64,000 nucleotides of DNA from an uncultured bacterium (GTDB lineage: Bacteria > Vulcanimicrobiota > CADAWZ01), in NCBI GenBank assembly GCA_949288455.1, contig CASEKF010000042.1:80875-144874 (forward strand), given 5' to 3'. This document shows, in pieces, positions 42,049-51,464 of the stretch. Position 1 is the first letter of the stretch; every line of letters begins with the position of its first letter. Both the position numbers and the translations under genes were made by a program. The notes beneath the pieces are model-generated. The model worked only from the letters and a program-made list of their open reading frames with translations, made no database searches and had not been told where the DNA came from.

Positions 42049-42978
42049 ATGACTATCAAACATGCAAAAACAAATAATTGCGATTCGCGACAGGTCAGCG
42101 AGGCGGCAATTATTAGGAATTTATCGTTGGTAAGCTTGATCGGTAACGTTATTCTTTTCGGATTCAAGTTGTTTGCCGGTATTGCGGGCAACTCCGGCGC
42201 AATGATCTCCGACGCGATCCATTCCTTATCCGATGTCTTCACCACATTGATTGCGTTGATCGGCGTTAATGTCTCCAAACGGGACGCGGATCATTCTCAC
42301 CCGTATGGGCACGAGCGTCTGGAGTGCGTTGCGGCCTTGGCGCTCGGCATTGTGCTGTTTGTCACCGGAATCGGCGTAGGTAAGGCAGGTTTGGAAAATA
42401 TCTTTTCGGGGAACTATGAAACCTTGACTATTCCCGGTACAATTGCGCTGGCGGCGGCCATAATATCCATTTTGGGCAAAGAGGCCATGTACCGGTACGC
42501 TCGTTACTACGCTAAGCTGATCAATTCCGCCGCGTTTATGGCGGATGCCTGGCACCATCGTTCCGACGCCTTATCCTCCGTTGGTTCCCTGATCGGTATT
42601 GTCGGAGCTATGCTCGGATTCCCGGTTATGGATTCTGTGGCGAGCGTTGTGATCTGCATTTTTATAGTAAAAGCGGCTTATGACATTTCCAAGGACGCCT
42701 TTGCCAAGATGCTGGACACTTCCTGCGGCGAGGATTATGAGAAAAAACTGACGGAAGTTATATTGGCGCAAGAGGAGGTGCTTGGCGTAGATATGCTCCG
42801 TACCAGGATGTTCGGCAACAGGGTGTATATCGACCTTGAAATATCGATGGACGGGGATAAATCTTTGCGTGAGGCTCATGACGTGGCTGAGCGTCTTCAC
42901 AAAAGCGTTGAACAGAGATTTTCGGATGTCAAACATATTATGATTCATGTAAATCCGTCGGATCTTGCCGCAAATTAA
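42049..42978 (+). CDS. Cation diffusion facilitator (CDF) metal exporter
   Basis: A 309-residue inner-membrane antiporter with six helices and a C-terminal metal-sensing domain. The ATG at 42049 has GGAGG 8 bases upstream. The transport site is seen as HSLSD in helix 2 and HHRSD in helix 5, and DHSHPYGHERLE follows helix 2. The C-terminal domain ends with HIMIHVNPS. The upstream NiCo riboswitch points to nickel/cobalt detoxification, though zinc or manganese could also be moved. The gene has more CTG, GCG and GTG codons than its neighbours, which suggests transfer. It lies between the two ABC exporter halves. Confidence 0.95.
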   Translation: MTIKHAKTNNCDSRQVSEAAIIRNLSLVSLIGNVILFGFKLFAGIAGNSGAMISDAIHSLSDVFTTLIALIGVNVSKRDADHSHPYGHERLECVAALALGIVLFVTGIGVGKAGLENIFSGNYETLTIPGTIALAAAIISILGKEAMYRYARYYAKLINSAAFMADAWHHRSDALSSVGSLIGIVGAMLGFPVMDSVASVVICIFIVKAAYDISKDAFAKMLDTSCGEDYEKKLTEVILAQEEVLGVDMLRTRMFGNRVYIDLEISMDGDKSLREAHDVAERLHKSVEQRFSDVKHIMIHVNPSDLAAN

Positions 42979-43156
42979 GCGAAAAATCTTACGATTAGAG
43001 AATTCGCCTCTATTGTAGTTCGGTACGGCTGTTTTCATGTCGTATTTTTAACGTAGAGCGGCATATATTTCCATTCCCTTTTTCAAATTAAAAGCCGGAT
43101 CTTTTAAGATGTGTTCCGATAAATTACAGGAGCCCGCGTTAATTTGCAATAAAACA

Positions 43157-43173
43157 TTCAAATATTATTTGAA
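43157..43173. promoter_or_regulatory. 17-base inverted repeat, possible operator
   Basis: TTCAAATA-T-TATTTGAA is a perfect palindrome with a one-base centre. Such AT-rich dyads are bound by MarR or metal regulators; here no regulator gene remains intact nearby. Confidence 0.35.
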
Positions 43174-43280
43174 ATTTAAGGCTTTTCTTGTTTTTGCTCT
43201 TGATTGATTTTAGTTTTATTTAGCATAAAGACCGATCAATTAAACATAGTCTTAGTTCTAGTAGAATTTAGCTTGATGAA

Positions 43281-43310
43281 TTGACTGCTTTGCGGTATCT
43301 TTTAAATAAT
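43281..43310 (+). promoter_or_regulatory. Possible promoter of the second ABC half
   Basis: TTGACT (43281-43286) and AATAAT (43305-43310) with an 18-base spacer lie about 100 bases before the start. Confidence 0.4.
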
Positions 43311-43413
43311 ATTGTCATCGGCAAGGCGAGACAGGAATACGGCACAGAGAATCTTGCGTAGATTTTTACGTTTTTATCGTATTTTGCGGCTTTGTAAGAA
43401 CGGAAATAGACTA

Positions 43414-45237
43414 ATGAGCGATTATAATGATAACGTAGATATTGTTTCAAGCGATTCGGATTTTGAAATCCCGATCAATGCCCGTCAAACGATCAAAAAA
43501 TTGTGGAGATCTGTCGGCGACCAACGAGGACGCTTGACTGCAGTTTTACTGTCGGTCTTCGTTTACGTCCTTCTTTCCATGATCTCTCCCATGTATAGCG
43601 CTTATATCGTGGATCGTCTTTGGATGGACGTTAAAGAAGCTGCGGAACACGGCGCGATATTTCGAATCTCTTTAGATGCCTGCGGCAGAGACATACTGTT
43701 TCTCTTGCTGATATATGCCGTAACGGCGGCATTTTATACGCTTCAGTCGTTTCTTATGGCAGGATTTGCGGAAAAATTGAATTTAAGGCTTAGAACGGAA
43801 ATTAGCGAAAAGCTGAATAAACTGCCTTTATCTTATTTTGACAGAACAAAGACGGGAGATATACTCAGCCGTTTAATAAACGATTTAGATAAAACGTCGG
43901 AAGTCTTACAAACCGGAGCCTTAAAATTTTTTATATCTATCGGCTTGATAGCAGGCTCTCTAGTTATGATGTTGCGCTTAAGCGTTGCTTTGACGATTAT
44001 TTTTCTGATTTTTATGGCGTTAGCTCTTGCGGCTACCAAATTTGTCTCCGCAAAAACGCTCCGTTTTTCAAAGCTTAGGCAGCAGCGCGTTAGCGAAGCT
44101 ACGGCTCAAGTAGAAGAAGCTTATACCGGAAGAGTCGTTATAAAAGCGTTTAATCTAGAAGACAACAGTTATAAAAATATGAGTCAAGCCATGGACGCTC
44201 TTGCTGACGCTCATCTTAAAGCTGAATTTTTTATAAATGCGATTAATCCCGCCATCAGACTTATCAACCGTTTCGGGCAAGTCTTTATCGCTGTTCTGGC
44301 GGGAAACATGCTAATAGAAGGCAGATTGAGCGCAGGAATGTTCCAGGCGTTTCTTCAGTATCTTAATCAGGCTTCGGAGCCGTTTACCGAAGCCGCATAT
44401 ATGATAAACAGCATTCAGGCCGCTCTGGCTTCTCTGGAAAGAATTTACGATATGTTGGAAGAAGAAGAAATATCGCCCGAGCCGGCTTCGCCCTCGGTAA
44501 TTAACCGCGCATTCGGATCCGTGGAATTTCAGAACGTACGTTTTGGATATACTCCGGATAATATTTTAATGCGGAACGTCGTCTTTGCGGTAGAGCCGGG
44601 ACAAAAAGTCGCGATCGTCGGAAGCACCGGAGCCGGGAAGACTACGCTTATCAATTTGCTTATGCGGTTTTATGAGCTGAACGGCGGGAAAATTCTTTTG
44701 GACGGAATAGATATAAAAACTATGACTCGCTCTAATTTGAGGGATAATTTAGGTATGGTCTTGCAAGACACATGGTTATTTGACGGCACGGTGGCGGAAA
44801 ATATCGCGTACGGTAAACCGGAAGCGTCTAAAGAGGAAATTATAGCGGCGGCTAAAGCGGCCAGAGCAGATTTCTTTATACGCGCTATGTCAAACGGATA
44901 CGATACCGTTTTAACTAACGACTCGGAAAATATTTCTATCGGTCAGAGGCAACTTTTAACTATAGCCAGGGCATTCTTGAGAGATCCCGCTCTAATTATT
45001 TTGGACGAAGCGACTTCAAGCGTCGATACGCGCACGGAAATCGAAATCGGCAGGGCGATGAAAGAACTTATGAAAAACAGAACGAGTTTCGTAATAGCTC
45101 ACAGACTATCTACTATTATAGACGCCGATTTAATTTTGCTAATGCAAAACGGAAATATTATTGAGCAGGGAACGCATAAAACTCTGCTTAAGGCTAAAGG
45201 CGCTTACGCGGATTTATATTACAGTCAGTTCGCTTAG
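43414..45237 (+). CDS. Heterodimeric ABC exporter, subunit with intact catalytic residues
   Basis: A 607-residue half-transporter with six membrane helices followed by an ATPase domain. I start at the ATG at 43414; a TTG at 43312 would add 34 basic residues unlike the family. Walker A is GSTGAGKTT (403 to 411), Walker B ends LIILDEATSS (Glu532 intact), and the switch His563 is present. The signature is ISIGQ (507 to 511) instead of SGGQ. These features complement the degenerate subunit, so one active and one inactive site would form in a dimer. It was probably once adjacent to that gene. Confidence 0.92.
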   Translation: MSDYNDNVDIVSSDSDFEIPINARQTIKKLWRSVGDQRGRLTAVLLSVFVYVLLSMISPMYSAYIVDRLWMDVKEAAEHGAIFRISLDACGRDILFLLLIYAVTAAFYTLQSFLMAGFAEKLNLRLRTEISEKLNKLPLSYFDRTKTGDILSRLINDLDKTSEVLQTGALKFFISIGLIAGSLVMMLRLSVALTIIFLIFMALALAATKFVSAKTLRFSKLRQQRVSEATAQVEEAYTGRVVIKAFNLEDNSYKNMSQAMDALADAHLKAEFFINAINPAIRLINRFGQVFIAVLAGNMLIEGRLSAGMFQAFLQYLNQASEPFTEAAYMINSIQAALASLERIYDMLEEEEISPEPASPSVINRAFGSVEFQNVRFGYTPDNILMRNVVFAVEPGQKVAIVGSTGAGKTTLINLLMRFYELNGGKILLDGIDIKTMTRSNLRDNLGMVLQDTWLFDGTVAENIAYGKPEASKEEIIAAAKAARADFFIRAMSNGYDTVLTNDSENISIGQRQLLTIARAFLRDPALIILDEATSSVDTRTEIEIGRAMKELMKNRTSFVIAHRLSTIIDADLILLMQNGNIIEQGTHKTLLKAKGAYADLYYSQFA

Positions 45238-45611
45238 CTAATTCGAGAGTTTGGAAAATCCGCGCGATTTCGGCGAATAAATTTATGGATTTTCGTCATG
45301 GCAAATCTAGCGTAAGCGTTTTTTTCTAGGCAAAAGCTTTTTTTTGTGATTTTAAGTCGGCCGTCTTTAATTTTTTTTTTACTTTAGACGCCGATCTTTC
45401 TTAAAGTTTGTCGGCAAATTTTGAAATTAGCCTTCAAATGCTGAAAAGAAGGAAACTTTTATTTTTTCGGAAAATATTTCGAAGTTTTTCAGCGGTTTTG
45501 ACTTACCCTTAAAAACGATAGAGCCGACGGCGAAAAGCGTTAAATTTGATTTATTGAAGATTCAGGTTTAGCGCGGCTATCCTTAGACGCATAGAAACGG
45601 AGCTGTTTAGT
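45238..45611. other. Intergenic region upstream of uvrB
   Basis: 374 AT-rich bases with T-runs at about 45319-45325, 45338-45345 and 45371-45380. An imperfect stem (45357-45367 with 45386-45394) may help to end the ABC transcript. The uvrB promoter should lie in the second half. I see no LexA-type box and nothing else recognisable. Confidence 0.45.
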
Positions 45612-47639
45612 ATGTCGTTATTTCAACTTTGTTCTCCTTTCCCTCCGGGAGGAGATCAGCGGGAGGCAATAGACGCCCTTTACGATTCTATAATTTCCGG
45701 CAATCCTTGCCAGACGTTGCTTGGAGTAACCGGGTCCGGCAAGACTTTTACAATGGCCAACGTGATCGCAAAATGCAATCGTCCCGCGTTGGTGTTATCC
45801 CATAACAAGACTTTAGCCGCGCAGCTCTCTTCGGAATTTAAGGATTTTTTTCCGCATAACGCCGTGGAATATTTCGTTTCTTATTACGATTATTACCGTC
45901 CTGAAGCTTATATTTCTTCTTCCGATTTATACGTGGAAAAAGATTGCGCGATAAACATGGAGATAGATAAATTAAGACATAAAGCGACTCAGTCTCTTCT
46001 TGAAAGAAGAGACGTTATAGTGACCGCAAGCGTTTCCTGTATATATGGACTGGGTTCCCCCGAAGATTATAGGGCTTCGTCTATTCTTTTTAGAAAAGGG
46101 ATTTCTATAGATCGTGAAATATTGCTTTCTAAACTTGTGCAGATGCAGTTTACTTCCAATAAAGTCGCTCTTGAAAGAGGGCAGTTTCATTTTAAAGGCG
46201 AAAATCTCGAAATATATCCTATGGATGAAAGCGAACCCTTGAGGATCTCTTTTTGGGGAGACGAGATCGACTCAATAAAGCGCTTTGATCATCTTACCGG
46301 GGATATTCTTGAAAATTTAAAATATATTTCGGTGTACCCGGCTAAACATTTTGTTACTCCCGCGGACGTTTTAGAAACCGCAGTTGCATCTATAAAGGAA
46401 GAGCTTGAAGAACGGCTTGTTTTTTTTATGGAAAAAGGTAAAATTTTGGAGGCCGAGAGATTAAAACAACGCACTGAACAAGATATTTCCATGCTTCTTG
46501 AAACGGGATATTGTCAAGGAATAGAAAATTATTCCCGCCATTTTTCCAGAAGGAGGCAGGGAGAGCCGCCTTACACTCTTTTAGACTATTTTCCGGAAGA
46601 TTTTTTAGTTTTTATAGACGAATCTCACGTCTCTATTCCTCAGCTGAGAGCCATGTATCACGGCGATAGAGCTCGGAAAGAAAGCCTGGTAGACTTTGGA
46701 TTCAGACTTCCTTCAGCCTATGACAACAGGCCTTTAACTTTTGAAGAATTTGAATCTAAAATCGGACAGACCGTATATATATCCGCCACTCCGTCTCAGT
46801 ATGAAAGAGATAGAAGCGCCATAGTCGCGGAACAGATTATACGTCCCACCGGACTTCCTGATCCCGAGATAATAGTCAGGAAGACAGAAGGATGCGTCGA
46901 CGATTTGATAGCCGAAGTAAAAAAGCGACTGGGCGGAGACGAGAGAACTCTTGTGACTGCACTGACGAAAAAAATGGCCGAAGAGTTATCCGTATTTCTT
47001 GAAGACAACGGAATTAAAGCCGCGTATCTTCATTCGGGCATACATACTATCGAAAGAATCAAGATTCTCTCAGCTCTTAGAGCAGGAGAATATGATTGTC
47101 TTGTAGGAGTTAATTTATTAAGAGAAGGATTAGATCTTCCGGAAGTTTCCTTAGTTTGTATCCTGGACGCCGATAAGGAAGGATTTTTGAGATCCGAAAC
47201 TTCGCTTGTACAGACTATAGGAAGAGCTGCCAGAAACGTCTCGGGACAGGTAATAATGTATGCCGACAACTTGACTGATTCAATGATAAGAGCCATTAAA
47301 GAGACTAATAGGCGGCGTCAGAAACAAATCGAATATAATCTAAAAAATAATATAGTTCCTCAGACGATAAGAAAAGCGGTAAAAGATATTTTAGACGAGT
47401 TTTCTATTGGAGAAAATAGAATCATAAATGCGGAAAAGACCGATTTTTTGACTAGAGAAGAGCTGGAACGGAAAATTTTAACGCTTGAAAAAATGATGAA
47501 AGACGCCGCCGTTAAAATGGAGTTTGAGAAAGCGGCGTTTTTTAGAGACGAAATGTACGCTTGTAAAAAAGAACTTATAAAAAAGCGACAAACTATATTT
47601 GACCGCTCTAATGAGGATACGGTCGACAATAACATATAA
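45612..47639 (+). CDS. uvrB: Excinuclease ABC subunit B
   Basis: A 675-residue helicase-like subunit of nucleotide excision repair that verifies damage and hands DNA to UvrC. The opening PFPPGGDQREAID and Walker A GVTGSGKTFTMAN are typical. The beta-hairpin YYDYYRPEAYI inserts between DNA strands. The DESH box (FIDESHVSIPQ), the helicase motif VGVNLLREGLDLPEVSLV and QTIGRAARN follow. The C-terminal UVR domain (VKMEFEKAAFFRDEM) binds UvrC. Length is standard. The hydantoinase gene starts 12 bases downstream, probably co-transcribed by chance of position. Confidence 0.98.
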   Translation: MSLFQLCSPFPPGGDQREAIDALYDSIISGNPCQTLLGVTGSGKTFTMANVIAKCNRPALVLSHNKTLAAQLSSEFKDFFPHNAVEYFVSYYDYYRPEAYISSSDLYVEKDCAINMEIDKLRHKATQSLLERRDVIVTASVSCIYGLGSPEDYRASSILFRKGISIDREILLSKLVQMQFTSNKVALERGQFHFKGENLEIYPMDESEPLRISFWGDEIDSIKRFDHLTGDILENLKYISVYPAKHFVTPADVLETAVASIKEELEERLVFFMEKGKILEAERLKQRTEQDISMLLETGYCQGIENYSRHFSRRRQGEPPYTLLDYFPEDFLVFIDESHVSIPQLRAMYHGDRARKESLVDFGFRLPSAYDNRPLTFEEFESKIGQTVYISATPSQYERDRSAIVAEQIIRPTGLPDPEIIVRKTEGCVDDLIAEVKKRLGGDERTLVTALTKKMAEELSVFLEDNGIKAAYLHSGIHTIERIKILSALRAGEYDCLVGVNLLREGLDLPEVSLVCILDADKEGFLRSETSLVQTIGRAARNVSGQVIMYADNLTDSMIRAIKETNRRRQKQIEYNLKNNIVPQTIRKAVKDILDEFSIGENRIINAEKTDFLTREELERKILTLEKMMKDAAVKMEFEKAAFFRDEMYACKKELIKKRQTIFDRSNEDTVDNNI

Positions 47640-47651
47640 GGAGAACAGATT

Positions 47652-49031
47652 ATGAATCTCGTAATCAAAAATGCAAAAATTGCGTCTGAATCAGGAGTTT
47701 TTGCGGGAGATATCGGTATAAGAGACGGCAAAATCGCCGCGATATCTCAATTTGGAACTCTTAAGGGGGAAGAAGAAATAGACGCCTCCGGCCTAATCGC
47801 TATGCCGGGAGTTATAGACGCTCATACGCATTTTGAACTTCCTATTATGGATTCTTGTACCGCCGACGATTTCGAAAGCGGCTCTAAAGCCTGTTGCGCC
47901 GGAGGCGTAACTACGTTTATAGATTTCGTTACTCAAACGAAAGGCCATTCTCTTTTCGACGATCTAACCGAAAGAATGGCTATGGCTGAAAATAAAGTTT
48001 ACGTCGATTATTCGCTTCATATGGGAATAACCGATTTTAATCAGGAATCTTTTCAGGCGATTCCTGAGATAGTAAAGATAGGCATTCCGTCTTTTAAAAT
48101 TTTTATGGCTTATTCAAAAGAGGGATGGATGGCTTCTGAAGGCGATCTCGTAGAAGTTATGGAAATAGTCAGGGATAACGGCGGCGTTATGGGAGTTCAT
48201 GCAGAAAATCAATCAATTATAGACAAACATACCTACGATTTGATTAGTCAGGGAAAGACCTCTTATAAATATCATCCTAAATCGCGTCCTCATTATAGCG
48301 AAATAGAAGCTTTGAGAAGAATTTTATATCTTGCTGAACTTACTAGAAGCCCTCTTCATATTTTTCATTTGACTACTGGAGAAGGCGCAAGGCTGGTTTC
48401 AGAAGCCAGAGGAAAAGGTATTCAGGTGACTGCTGAAACTTGTCCTCACTATCTGGTTCTTGACGAAAGCGTATATTCGTCTGAAAAAGGATATTTATAC
48501 GTATGTTGTCCGCCTATAAGATTCAGGTCCGATTCCGAAGTAATATGGAGAGGACTTGAAATAGGTTCCGTACAGTCTATAGCCACAGATCATTGTTCTT
48601 TCTCCGTAGCGCAGAAAAAAGAATTTTGCGACGATTTCACTCAAATTCCAAGAGGTTTGCCGGGCTGCGAAACTCTTTTGTCTACGATTTATACGAGAGG
48701 AGTAAAAAAAGGAAGAATTTCGCTTGAAAGAATGGTTTCAGTCCTTTCAGCCAACCCGGCGAGAATATTTGGCTTATATCCTAATAAGGGATCTTTGAAT
48801 ATAGGAGCGGACGCCGACATCGCGATATTTGATCCTAACGAAGAGTTTATTATGTCGCCTGAAGTTACTCATATGAAAGCCGGTTATACGCCTTTTGACG
48901 GAAAGCGAACTTTTGGAAGCGTTAAATATACGATTTCCAGAGGCGAAGTTATATACGATAACGGCGTATTTACAAAAGAGCCGGGGAGAGGAAAATTTAT
49001 ACAGCGTTTTAGAAATCCTGAATTTTTTTGA
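47652..49031 (+). CDS. hyuA: Hydantoinase/dihydropyrimidinase (HyuA-like)
   Basis: A 459-residue cyclic-amide hydrolase. The two-metal site is complete: HTH (His58, His60) in DAHTHFELP, the carbamylated Lys149 in PSFKIFMAY, His183 in GVHAEN, His239 in HIFHLTT and Asp313 in ATDHCSF. GGAG precedes the ATG. It opens hydantoins or dihydropyrimidines to ureido acids. A HyuA gene belongs to the E. coli selenium/ureide cluster together with ygeY and yqeB homologues, which are also in this window. It differs from allantoinase by its opening segment; the exact substrate is open. Confidence 0.92.
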   Translation: MNLVIKNAKIASESGVFAGDIGIRDGKIAAISQFGTLKGEEEIDASGLIAMPGVIDAHTHFELPIMDSCTADDFESGSKACCAGGVTTFIDFVTQTKGHSLFDDLTERMAMAENKVYVDYSLHMGITDFNQESFQAIPEIVKIGIPSFKIFMAYSKEGWMASEGDLVEVMEIVRDNGGVMGVHAENQSIIDKHTYDLISQGKTSYKYHPKSRPHYSEIEALRRILYLAELTRSPLHIFHLTTGEGARLVSEARGKGIQVTAETCPHYLVLDESVYSSEKGYLYVCCPPIRFRSDSEVIWRGLEIGSVQSIATDHCSFSVAQKKEFCDDFTQIPRGLPGCETLLSTIYTRGVKKGRISLERMVSVLSANPARIFGLYPNKGSLNIGADADIAIFDPNEEFIMSPEVTHMKAGYTPFDGKRTFGSVKYTISRGEVIYDNGVFTKEPGRGKFIQRFRNPEFF

Positions 49032-49038
49032 TATGTAA

Positions 49039-49099
49039 TTAAGTATGAAACGGGGCCGGAGGGTTTCGACTGCAAACCCCGGCCCCGTTTCATACTTAA
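49039..49099. terminator. Bidirectional terminator with 21-bp perfect stem
   Basis: Arms 49039-49059 and 49079-49099 pair perfectly with a G+C-rich core, between the convergent hydantoinase and metallopeptidase genes. Confidence 0.82.
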
Positions 49100-49168
49100 G
49101 CTGTTTTTAAAGTCTTTAAAAGAATGAATCGATCAGCTCCGTACGCTGGAATTGCCGTTAATCAATAG

Positions 49169-51196
49169 TTATTTATAGTTTTTGACGGCTCTTTCCACGT
49201 CTTGAAGAAGCGGCTTGGAAGAGATTGTTTCTCCGATAGCTTGTTTCATCCAAATTTCTGGCGTTAAATTGCCAAGAACGCAAATTCTGCTCATTTCCTG
49301 GGCAATATTTTTGCCTTTTATATAATTTTCTATTTGATACGAAATTATGTGGCCTATGGGATAGTTTGGAAGATACATGCCGCAATCTATCATATGAGAA
49401 TAAACTGCTAAAAGCGTACAATCTTTTACTCCGAAGACAGGCGCGTAATATTTGTTCCATATATCTTTCGCAATTTGTATAGTCGCGTTTTTTAGCTCCG
49501 TTTCCGAAGCTTGAGGATTTTCATACATCCAGCGCCACACTTCCATCATTACTAACGAGACTCCGCTTATTTCATACGTTTCCCACATCTTTGAGAGGGC
49601 TTTTTCATCGTCGTTTGCAGCGGCGTTTTCAAACCCTAAAAGCCGAAGATCTCTGGATTGAAATAAAAATGCGAACGCTTCGGTAAAAGCTATGTTAGGT
49701 ATGCCTGCCATAAGAGTATTATCTACTAGCGTCATGGAATGTACCTGTTCGACGCAGTGGCCAAGCTCGTGTATAGCTACGTTGTATGATTTGTAATCCA
49801 TTTTGCCGTTTGTAAATCTAGTGCGTAAGTGAGCGTTGAATTCTCTTCCTTCGGCTCCTAGAGCATGTCCTGCGCCTCGGCCCGGATCTACCGTAATTTT
49901 AGCGCCCAGCCATTTCGCTTTTTCTTCGCTGAATCCGAGCTGAGTTAAAATGTCAGGTATGCCGTCTTGGAAAGCTTTTATGTTTGGATATTTTTCGGAT
50001 ACTAACTTGTTTAATTCAGTTTCGTCGACGGGGGCTTTGTTTTCAAATCCGTTGTACCAAATGTCAAAAGGCTCAAGTTTGCGTCCTAACCGTTTTTCTA
50101 TGATTTTGCTGACGTCTTTTATCATAGGAGAAGCCACTATAGAAAGAAGAAGTTGTTCGACTTCCTTTTCCGGTATTTCAAGCTCGGAGCTGAAATGTCT
50201 GTCGATCGCGGTAGATCCCGAAGGATCGTAATCGTCGAGCAGTTTTTCTCCTAGAAAAACGTTTTTAAGATATTTGTAACGTTCCGCATTTTCGCTTTCC
50301 GCTTTAATTTCTTTTCCATTTTTGTCAAATACTTTATTTGAATAAGGAGCCCAATCGTATTTATCTGAATTTATAACGTTTTTGGGGATTTCCTGAGATA
50401 TAATCCTCTCCATAACTTTGGCGATCATCCGCTGTTTTTCAAGGGAGTTAGGAGTTTTATACTCCGCTTTTATCTCGTCTCTGAGCCCCCAGTGACTTAT
50501 AAGCTTCATATCTTTAGGGAAAAGGCGTTTGCCGTCTTCCGTAAGGAGATTATTCATATATATGTTATACTGTGAAATATAAGCGTCGGCCTGTATATAA
50601 CTCTTATTCTTTTTTTGAAGAATTTCGGTAGGATATCTGTCGATGAATTTTTCGGCCAGTCTCGTTTTGGCCCAATCTTCTCTGCTCCAATTTAGTCCGT
50701 CTCTATTCTTTTCTTCCAGAGACGACGTTGGAAAATTTAAGAGCGCGTTAAAAGCTATTTTGGTTTTAAAATACTCGTTGGCAAGTAGAGCCGGAATGGA
50801 AATTTCGGCAAAAAGCATGTCTACAGGCTTAATTTCGCCTTTGTCAAGCTGTATTTTTTCGGATACTATTCTGGCCGCTTCGCCCGTATACCCGTTGATT
50901 GCGTTGAAATTTTTTTCATAAGTTTCAAGAAGATATGAATCTGAGTCAGGGACGTATTGAGTCAAGCAAAATTGGATAAAATCGTCCTTGCTGCCATCCG
51001 TAGATTGCCATATGGCAGCGACTTGAAGAACGCCTTTTTCAATCGCTTTTCTATATTTTTCGTCATGTTTTTTTACGAGAGCCTCGATCGCTTGATTAGA
51101 GACGTCTTTAGTGATAAAGCCCGCGTAAGAATAGGCTTTTCCAAACGTAACAAACCATAAAATGACCCAAGCGACGAGCAATATGTTTTTTTTCAT
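49169..51196 (-). CDS. Exported zinc metallopeptidase of clan MA (HELGH)
   Basis: A 675-residue protein. I start at the ATG ending at 51196, with AGGA upstream, because a signal peptide (KKNILLVAWVILWFVTFGKA) begins there; an upstream frame start adds 14 unlikely residues. HELGH is at about 476 to 480, and the Glu in FTEAFAF about 26 residues later would be the third zinc ligand, as in gluzincins. The helical body recalls M3, M2 or M32 peptidases but I cannot place it. It stands alone on the minus strand. It probably cleaves peptides outside the cytoplasm. Confidence 0.8.
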   Translation of the reverse strand: MKKNILLVAWVILWFVTFGKAYSYAGFITKDVSNQAIEALVKKHDEKYRKAIEKGVLQVAAIWQSTDGSKDDFIQFCLTQYVPDSDSYLLETYEKNFNAINGYTGEAARIVSEKIQLDKGEIKPVDMLFAEISIPALLANEYFKTKIAFNALLNFPTSSLEEKNRDGLNWSREDWAKTRLAEKFIDRYPTEILQKKNKSYIQADAYISQYNIYMNNLLTEDGKRLFPKDMKLISHWGLRDEIKAEYKTPNSLEKQRMIAKVMERIISQEIPKNVINSDKYDWAPYSNKVFDKNGKEIKAESENAERYKYLKNVFLGEKLLDDYDPSGSTAIDRHFSSELEIPEKEVEQLLLSIVASPMIKDVSKIIEKRLGRKLEPFDIWYNGFENKAPVDETELNKLVSEKYPNIKAFQDGIPDILTQLGFSEEKAKWLGAKITVDPGRGAGHALGAEGREFNAHLRTRFTNGKMDYKSYNVAIHELGHCVEQVHSMTLVDNTLMAGIPNIAFTEAFAFLFQSRDLRLLGFENAAANDDEKALSKMWETYEISGVSLVMMEVWRWMYENPQASETELKNATIQIAKDIWNKYYAPVFGVKDCTLLAVYSHMIDCGMYLPNYPIGHIISYQIENYIKGKNIAQEMSRICVLGNLTPEIWMKQAIGETISSKPLLQDVERAVKNYK

Positions 51197-51464
51197 AAAA
51201 CTTTTCCTTTCCGTTTTTATTATATTTAATTTTGGCATTATTCTGGCGTCCGTTCCGCCCGACTAGTTGTGCAGATTATTTTAGACGTACTCGGACTACG
51301 CCGCAAACGCGTAAAATTTGCGTTTTCCTAGTTTTATTCGATGCGGATAAAAAAAATCTTTCGCATATTAGAGATATTTCATCTCCTTCTTGCTATTTCA
51401 CAGGATTATGAGCGTAAGTCATGGAATTTTTACAAGTAAAATTATATTTAGAAAGGATGCGATT

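Larger units (their letters stand above)
42979..43413. other. Intergenic region between efflux gene and second ABC half
   Basis: 435 bases. No gene is supported. It contains an inverted repeat at 43157-43173 and a possible promoter at 43281-43310. An open frame from a TTG at 43312 is only an upstream extension of the ABC gene. Confidence 0.5.
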
